A stretch of 64,000 nt of DNA from NCBI RefSeq assembly GCF_034521915.1, contig NZ_JAXHLU010000004.1, positions 372,001 through 436,000 of the forward strand, written 5' to 3'. The notes below the pieces were generated by a model. That model was not told the DNA's origin. It saw nothing but the letters and a program-made list of their open reading frames with translations, and did no database searches. The position numbers and the translations under genes are program-made. This document shows positions 58,820 to 64,000 of the stretch, in pieces. This stretch comes from Fodinibius sp034521915 (GTDB lineage: Bacteria > Bacteroidota > Rhodothermia > Balneolales > Balneolaceae). Positions within the stretch are counted from its first letter, which is position 1. Every line of letters starts with the position of its first letter.

Positions 58820-60802
58820 CTATTTATTTATTTCGTGTTTTTTGTATACAGCCTCACCAGATTTATTTCCATTAATCATGGTTTCTTGCAGATAGGGGTA
58901 TGCAACACCGTCGACCACATGCCAGTTCGAATTGTGGTTTTCTACAGTGACTTGCTCACCCATTTGAGGATTAAATTGTTTGTAACGGATGATATCCGGA
59001 TAATGAGTTTCTGTATCCAATAGAAGTTCAACGTTCGAACCATCTACCGTTACGTTAACCTTTTCGTAGCTCGTTCCATCGACTTCCTCAGTGCCCAGGT
59101 ATTGCGGATTTACGCTCTCTGCATTTAGGGCAATTGAAAGAAAACTTCTGTTCAGGGTGCTTTTTAAGTTTTTAGCCATTTGAGGAGGTAGGGGGCGTTC
59201 CTGTCCGCCGACAATCATTTTGCCCGATCCACCTTCATAGTTTAACTTAATTTCACCCATAGGGCCTTTGATAGTTTGTTCAATAGCATCGGGATAGTTT
59301 ATGGTTGTGGACATTGGCATTTTTTGACCTTGCATATTTATTTCGCCGGTCAGTGAAATACTGTTGAGGTCCATATCACCATCAATGACAGCTTCAGTCA
59401 TTTTTGATAGCCATTCCTGGCCCTTTTCAGCATTGCCTTCAACCATTTGCTTCTCGCCGCTTCCCGGTTCAGGAATACTAATATCGATTTTATTGACGTC
59501 CCCGTATTTTTCGAGCTGATCGCCGATTTCCTCCTTATTTCCAACAACAAGAATTTGAAGATTCTCGGGATTGAGGTACTCTTGTGCTACCGCTTGAACA
59601 TCTTCAATGGTTGTGGCTTTAACACCTTCAATATACTGTTCAAAGGCATCAGCTGGCAGACCACGATATTCATTTGATAAACGTTCGCTGAGTACTTCTT
59701 CGTAGCTGTCGTATTCAAAGACCGCGGAATTAAGAATCTGATCTTTTACATCCTGCAGTTCTTGTTTAGTGATAGGTTCGTCTTGCAGGCGTTCAATTTG
59801 TTCGATGATGGCATCAATAGCTTCGGCAGTAGTAGAGCTTTTCGTCATTACGCCGGCGTAAAACAGACCGGGATAAAAGCTATTCATCCCGTACTGACCA
59901 AATACCGAATAAGCCAGTCCCATTTCAGTTCTGACTATCTGCATCAGTCGTCCCGAAAATCCACCGCTTAAAACGCGATTCATGACCTGAACCTTGGCAT
60001 AGTCAGGATTATCACGCATACCTCCTAAGTGTCCCATCATCACAAAGCTCTGATTTACGTCTGACTTTTCAATAAAGTTGATAGAGCTTTGAGGTTCGTA
60101 ATCTATTTCTGGAAACTTAAGTTGGCTTTCATCTCCGGCCGGAAGTTCTCCGAAAGTTTTACGGAGCTTCTGTTTCATTTCTTCCGTTTCGAAATCTCCG
60201 ACAATACCAACCATCATATTACTTGCCGAGAAATGCTTGTCATGGAAATTGACTAAATCTTCCCGACTAATGTTATTAATAGTAGCATATTCTGTTGTTC
60301 GGCCGTAGGGTGAATCCTCTCCATAAATGAGAGCTTGGAACTCTCGAATACCGATTTGTTGGGGATTATCATTCCGGCGCGAAATTGAAGATTTTTGCTG
60401 TGTTTTAGCCAGCTCAATTTTATCTTCCGGGAATGCGGGATTTGTCAAAACATCGATAAATACAGGAAGCAGATCATCGAAATCCTCTTTTAAAACATCC
60501 ATGCTGGCATTACCGCTGGTAAATCCAATGCCGGTTTCGATACTGGCCGCCCGGTTTTCGAGCAGTGTATTAAGCGAGTCGGCAGGGTAGGTTTCTGTTC
60601 CACCGGAGCGCATAACCGTACCCGTAATTGAAGCAAGGCCTGTTTTTTCGTTGGAATTTAACACTCCGCCCGTTCGAACTCGTGCATTAACATTTATAAG
60701 GGGAAGTTCATTGTCTTCCACCAAGTAAAAAGTTATGCCATTTTCGGTAGTGAATGTTTCTACCTCAGGCTTCTGAAAATCATTCAGTTCCGGAAAATCC
60801 AT
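58820..60802 (-). CDS. M16-family (pitrilysin-like) peptidase homologue without HxxEH, frameshifted start
   Basis: 660 residues as an intact frame, beginning MDFPELNDFQKPEVETF. Two M16 repeats are visible (TGLASITGTVMRSGGT where the active peptidase has the zinc motif, and SNMMVGIVGDF; then SGGFSGRLMQIVRTEMGLAYSV). The HxxEH zinc site is missing, so this is a non-catalytic partner. The last ~200 residues form an extra beta-rich domain (NSISLTGEINMQGQKM). Upstream DNA holds a lipoprotein signal in another frame (60803-60920); one fewer A in an A4 run at 60825-60828 would join them. The catalytic partner gene is immediately upstream. Confidence 0.85.
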   Translation of the reverse strand: MDFPELNDFQKPEVETFTTENGITFYLVEDNELPLINVNARVRTGGVLNSNEKTGLASITGTVMRSGGTETYPADSLNTLLENRAASIETGIGFTSGNASMDVLKEDFDDLLPVFIDVLTNPAFPEDKIELAKTQQKSSISRRNDNPQQIGIREFQALIYGEDSPYGRTTEYATINNISREDLVNFHDKHFSASNMMVGIVGDFETEEMKQKLRKTFGELPAGDESQLKFPEIDYEPQSSINFIEKSDVNQSFVMMGHLGGMRDNPDYAKVQVMNRVLSGGFSGRLMQIVRTEMGLAYSVFGQYGMNSFYPGLFYAGVMTKSSTTAEAIDAIIEQIERLQDEPITKQELQDVKDQILNSAVFEYDSYEEVLSERLSNEYRGLPADAFEQYIEGVKATTIEDVQAVAQEYLNPENLQILVVGNKEEIGDQLEKYGDVNKIDISIPEPGSGEKQMVEGNAEKGQEWLSKMTEAVIDGDMDLNSISLTGEINMQGQKMPMSTTINYPDAIEQTIKGPMGEIKLNYEGGSGKMIVGGQERPLPPQMAKNLKSTLNRSFLSIALNAESVNPQYLGTEEVDGTSYEKVNVTVDGSNVELLLDTETHYPDIIRYKQFNPQMGEQVTVENHNSNWHVVDGVAYPYLQETMINGNKSGEAVYKKHEINK

Positions 60803-60920
60803 ATTTTCATATGGATTGGTATCGTTTTCCTGGTGACTGTTGCGAACCAGTCATCTGTTCGGTTTGCGAACAGGCAAAAGCAAAAACAGCCAAGAATAAG
60901 AATAAGCTTAACCTCTTCAT
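60803..60920 (-). pseudogene. Displaced lipoprotein signal peptide of the M16-like gene
   Basis: From ATG 60920 the frame reads MKRLSLFLFLAVFAFAC with a lipobox and then SQTEQMTGSQQSPG, and stops soon after in the wrong frame. Removing one A from the run at 60825-60828 gives NDTNPYENMDFPELNDF, fusing cleanly to the peptidase frame. It is thus most likely the true N-terminus of the M16-like protein, separated by a one-base insertion or a base-calling error. Confidence 0.6.
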
Positions 60921-60963
60921 AATAGTAGAATTATGGTTGTTCAAAATTTTTGAAAATGATGAG

Positions 60964-62502
60964 TTAGTTGTTAGCATCGGCAACCTCCTGATCGGATGAA
61001 TTGTCTTCTTTATTTACAATAGCACCCACTGTTCGATTGTCTTTGGTCAGGTATTTATTAGCTACGCGCTGGATGTCATCAACCGTTACTTCGTTGAGCT
61101 CTTCGATATCAGTAAACACTTTTTTCCAGTCGCCGCGCAGGTTTTCGGCGGATGCAAGAGCCGAAGCCAGCCCCGAGTTAGAGTCCAGACTTCGAATAAG
61201 GTTAGCGCGAGCATTGGTTCGAGCGCGGTCTAATGCCTCTTGTGAAATTTCTCCATTTTTAATTTTTTCGATTTCTTCCAAAATCGAGGTTTCCATTGTA
61301 TCAACACCTACTCCTTGATTTGGGATGGCAAGTGTTGCAAAGAGAGTTTCATATTTTTGGCCGGGATATCCATTAAAAGCGCTAACCTGTAGTGCGGTTT
61401 GTTCTTCTTCAACCATTCGCTTATACAGGATAGAAGTACGTCCACCGGAAAGGATGCTCCCTAGCAGTTGCAGGGCTTTGGAATCGGGATGATCCTGTGC
61501 AACGGTATGATAACCCATTATAAAAAATGGTTGCGATTGTCCCTGAATGGTAAATCGGCGTTCTCCGCGCTGCTCTGGTTCTTTGGTGTAAACGGGAGGC
61601 GGTTCAGGTCCTTCTTTCATGTCTCCAAAATATTCTTCAGCCAACTGTCTGGCTTCCTTCGGATCGACGTCACCCGCAATGGCAAACGTAATATTATTGG
61701 GTACATAGTAGGTGTTGTAGAATTCACGGGCGTCTTCCATAGTGGTGGCTGTAATATCAGAATGCCATCCTACTGTTGGACGTCCATAGGGATGGGCCGT
61801 ATAAGCAACAGCTGCAAACTCTTCAATCAGACGTCCGATCGGTTGGGATTCGGAACGCATTCGCCGCTCTTCGCGGACCACTTCTTTTTCTTTATAAAAC
61901 TCACGAAAGACCGGGTTTTTAAATCGATCCGATTCCAGGCTAAACCACAGCTCTAACCTGTTTTCAGGCAGGCTATAAAAATAATTTGTACGGTCTTGAC
62001 TAGTACTGGCATTCATGCCTGTTCCACCATTCCGATCAATAATTTCTGAGAATTCATTGTTCACAACATATTCTCCTGCTTCTTTCTGGAGCTCTTCAAA
62101 TTGACTCCATAGTGTATCCATTTTGGCAGAATCGGGTTGCGTGCTGTATTTTTCAGCCAGCCATTTTTGGTATGTATTATCGAGCTCTTGAAGTACTTTC
62201 TTTTCTTCCTGCCAATTGGTGGTACCCACGGTGTGAGTTCCTTTAAAGGCCATGTGCTCAAAAATATGAGCCATGCCGGTATGTCCCACAGGTTCGTTTG
62301 CTCCGCCCACATTTACATAGGTGGCAAAACTGACAACCGGTGCAACCGGACGCTCAATAATAATGAAAGTTAAACCGTTATCGAGTGTGAATTCGGTAAC
62401 TTTTTCTTCAAATTCGTCTAAGGATTGTGCATTTACGGGCGGTGTGGCGAGATAAAATCCCAACAGCACTACCGTAAGCGACATGAGAACGCGTCGTAGC
62501 AT
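60964..62502 (-). CDS. M16-family zinc metallopeptidase (catalytic)
   Basis: A 512-residue secreted M16 peptidase. The signal peptide runs to VNAQ near residue 26. The zinc site HxxEH is in HIFEHMAFKGT near residue 82, with the third ligand Glu further on in EKEVVREERRMR. The second repeat has FTIQGQSQPFFIMGYH, LGSILSGGRTSILYKRM. It is paired with the non-catalytic M16-like gene 44 bases upstream of that gene's lipoprotein ATG; such active/inactive pairs form one peptidase. It probably degrades peptides in the periplasm. A Shine-Dalgarno AGGAGA lies 7 bases before the ATG. Confidence 0.94.
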   Translation of the reverse strand: MLRRVLMSLTVVLLGFYLATPPVNAQSLDEFEEKVTEFTLDNGLTFIIIERPVAPVVSFATYVNVGGANEPVGHTGMAHIFEHMAFKGTHTVGTTNWQEEKKVLQELDNTYQKWLAEKYSTQPDSAKMDTLWSQFEELQKEAGEYVVNNEFSEIIDRNGGTGMNASTSQDRTNYFYSLPENRLELWFSLESDRFKNPVFREFYKEKEVVREERRMRSESQPIGRLIEEFAAVAYTAHPYGRPTVGWHSDITATTMEDAREFYNTYYVPNNITFAIAGDVDPKEARQLAEEYFGDMKEGPEPPPVYTKEPEQRGERRFTIQGQSQPFFIMGYHTVAQDHPDSKALQLLGSILSGGRTSILYKRMVEEEQTALQVSAFNGYPGQKYETLFATLAIPNQGVGVDTMETSILEEIEKIKNGEISQEALDRARTNARANLIRSLDSNSGLASALASAENLRGDWKKVFTDIEELNEVTVDDIQRVANKYLTKDNRTVGAIVNKEDNSSDQEVADANN

Positions 62503-62660
62503 CTTTTCTCCTGTTTTAATTATAGTTGAATGAATGGTTTATGATAGATCTAATAGTTTCGAACAATATTGATTTTTTAAGTGAACGACAAGAGTTTAAG
62601 TTAGTTTTAACGTTTTGTTTATATATCCGATGTCAGTGTGTTTAGTTCACATTGGAATGT

Positions 62661-62668
62661 TATATTTG
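62661..62668 (+). promoter_or_regulatory. Bacteroidota-type -7 element TATATTTG before the persulfide dioxygenase
   Basis: TATATTTG matches TAnnTTTG, 35 bases upstream of the ATG at 62704. A TTTA at 62641-62644 is the best -33 candidate, with 16-base spacing, so the -33 half is weak. Confidence 0.5.
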
Positions 62669-62703
62669 CAACGAAAATTTGAAATCACTTGTAATAATTA
62701 CCT

Positions 62704-64000
62704 ATGTACTTTAAGCAGATCTTTGAGGAGAAATTAGCTCAATATTCCTACCTAATTGGATGTCAAGCTACCGGCGAAGCTATTATTATTGATCCCATGC
62801 GGGACATCGACCGGTATAAAACGATAGCAGAAGATGAAGAATTGGATATTATAGCAGCTGCAGAGACGCATATCCATGCGGATTATTTAACAGGCCTTCG
62901 AGAATTTGCCGAGGAAGGTGTTATGATATATGCCTCGGATGAGGGCGATAAGCACTGGAAATATGAGTGGATAAAGGGCAGTAATTATAATTACGAGCTG
63001 GTTAAAGATGGAGATCGATTTAGTATAGGTAACATTCATTTTGAGGTTAAGCATACACCCGGTCATACTCCTGAGCATGTAAGTTATATGGTAACGGATG
63101 GCGCGGCAGCAAGCGATCCTATGGGTATGCTTACGGGCGACTTTGTTTTTGTAGGTGATGTCGGTCGGCCTGATCTGCTTGAAACAGCGGCGGGGCAAAA
63201 AGGAGTAATGAAGTCATCTGCAAGGAGTTTGTATAAATCAGTAGAAAAATTTAAGTCTATGCCTGAATATTTGCAGGTATGGCCGGGACACGGTTCGGGA
63301 AGTGCATGCGGAAAAGCTCTGGGTGCTGTTCCTGAATCCACCATAGGATATGAACTGAGGTATAATCCATCTATACAAGCATCAGAAAGTGAACAAGAGT
63401 TTGTTAATTTTATTTTGGAGGGGCAGCCCGAACCACCTCTCTATTTTGCTCGCATGAAACGTGATAACAGGGGCGGTCCTAACGTACTTGGCAAGCTTCC
63501 TAATCCCCAAAAAATAACCGTAGAAGGATTAGCGAACCGGTCAATGCAGGAGGGAAGTGCAGTCGTGGATACCCGGGAACGTACCGATTTTATGGATGGC
63601 CATTTGAAAGGTTCGTTACTTTCTACCTACAATAAGGCTTTTAATACGGTGGTGGGATCGTATGTAAAAGAAGACGAGGATATTTATTTGATTATTGACG
63701 AAGATAATCTCGAAGAAGCGGTCCGGGATTTGATCAGGATTGGATTGGATGATATAAGAGGATATGTAACGCCGGATGAGTTAGAGCAGTATTTGGAGAA
63801 CAGCAAGTCTTCGGAACGAGTTGAAACCATTACTTTTGATGATGCTGCCAAACTTATTGAAGACAGCAACTACCAGGCGCTCGATGTTAGAAAATTAACG
63901 GAGTTTAAGGAGGGACATGTCGAAGGAGCATTTAATATTGCACATACTCGTTTGTTAGAACGGAAACAAGAGTTGGATAAAGATAAAACATGGCTGGTTT
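62704..64000 (+). CDS. MBL-fold persulfide dioxygenase with rhodanese domains (CstB-like), partial
   Basis: At least 432 residues, running off the window. The N-terminal metallo-beta-lactamase domain has THIHADYLTG near residue 59, the HTPGHTPEHVSY metal histidine near residue 119, and TGDFVFVGDVGRPDLLE with the metal Asp. This matches ETHE1-type persulfide dioxygenases that oxidise glutathione or other persulfides to sulfite. A rhodanese-like domain follows (VVDTRERTDFMDGHLKGS), but its catalytic loop reads IIDEDNLEEA with no cysteine. A second rhodanese begins near residue 380 (ALDVRKLTEFKEGHVEGAF); its active-site loop is past the window. The layout is that of CstB-type fusions in sulfide detoxification. 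Confidence 0.88.
   Translation, partial: MYFKQIFEEKLAQYSYLIGCQATGEAIIIDPMRDIDRYKTIAEDEELDIIAAAETHIHADYLTGLREFAEEGVMIYASDEGDKHWKYEWIKGSNYNYELVKDGDRFSIGNIHFEVKHTPGHTPEHVSYMVTDGAAASDPMGMLTGDFVFVGDVGRPDLLETAAGQKGVMKSSARSLYKSVEKFKSMPEYLQVWPGHGSGSACGKALGAVPESTIGYELRYNPSIQASESEQEFVNFILEGQPEPPLYFARMKRDNRGGPNVLGKLPNPQKITVEGLANRSMQEGSAVVDTRERTDFMDGHLKGSLLSTYNKAFNTVVGSYVKEDEDIYLIIDEDNLEEAVRDLIRIGLDDIRGYVTPDELEQYLENSKSSERVETITFDDAAKLIEDSNYQALDVRKLTEFKEGHVEGAFNIAHTRLLERKQELDKDKTWLV

Noticed and set aside
60803..60920. Programmed ribosomal frameshift
   Set aside because: Only a short A4 run is present, with no recognisable slippery heptamer or downstream structure; a one-base insertion or read error is simpler.
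1..64000. tRNA, rRNA or CRISPR arrays
   Set aside because: Reading of the intergenic stretches showed no tRNA-like T-loop/acceptor pairing, rRNA segments or regularly spaced repeats.

Overview
The window reads as chromosomal DNA from a marine or halophilic bacterium of the FCB superphylum, most likely Balneolota or a close relative such as Rhodothermota or Bacteroidota. This rests on three things. Several genes have the TAnnTTTG type of -7 promoter element. The respiratory chain is an Alternative Complex III plus caa3 oxidase operon. A serine-palmitoyltransferase-like gene sits beside glycosyltransferases. Shine-Dalgarno sites are sparse and GC content is moderate. No rRNA, tRNA or CRISPR array was seen.

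Layout. 1-9.2 kb: the end of class I fructose-bisphosphate aldolase, a flippase-like membrane protein, radA, rpsU, two outer-membrane-type proteins, a TIGR02757 protein, mutY and a secreted propeller/Ig-like protein. 8.2-14.1 kb: an NAD-dependent epimerase-family reductase divergent from two GT4 glycosyltransferases, a serine palmitoyltransferase-like enzyme and a GNAT-fold acyltransferase. I read this as a candidate (glyco)sphingolipid locus. 14.2-19.4 kb: fumarase C, a fused alpha/beta 2-oxoacid dehydrogenase E1, and a seven-repeat FG-GAP/VCBS lipoprotein. 19.4-33.8 kb: ctaB, then on the minus strand actABCDEF, a small HTH/TM protein, a SCO copper chaperone and coxBACD. These are one continuous gene set for quinol-to-oxygen electron transfer. 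34-37 kb: a DUF420 protein, a pilin-like protein and a DEAD-box RNA helicase. 37.27-38.80 kb: an AT-rich GIY-YIG/NUMOD1 gene bounded by perfect 13-bp inverted repeats, apparently a self-contained mobile element. 39-53.6 kb: an MFS exporter, an oxidoreductase, a deoxyribonucleotidase, a hydrolase, an SDR/DUF2867 protein, signalling genes (HisKA_2 kinase, receiver-cyclase, single receiver), an Atg22-like MFS protein, a histone-H1-like small protein, tandem bacterial PH proteins and a ZIP transporter. 53.9-64 kb: gcvP, an IS200-like transposase between two copies of a multi-hairpin block, OsmC and DinB proteins, an M16 peptidase pair (one with a displaced lipoprotein signal), and a truncated MBL-fold/rhodanese persulfide dioxygenase.

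How the genes work together. The act/cox block is the clearest functional unit. ACIII oxidises quinol and passes electrons through cytochrome c domains to the caa3 oxidase, with SCO and CtaB serving CuA and heme maturation. The sphingolipid-like block would condense an amino acid with acyl thioester, reduce and N-acylate the product, and then glycosylate it. The strongest unexplained structures are the GIY-YIG element with terminal inverted repeats, the transposase between hairpin blocks, two TGTCA-ended fold-back repeats, the nearly identical cytochrome c domains on ActE and CoxB, and the transposase-type HTH carried by a membrane protein inside the respiratory operon.
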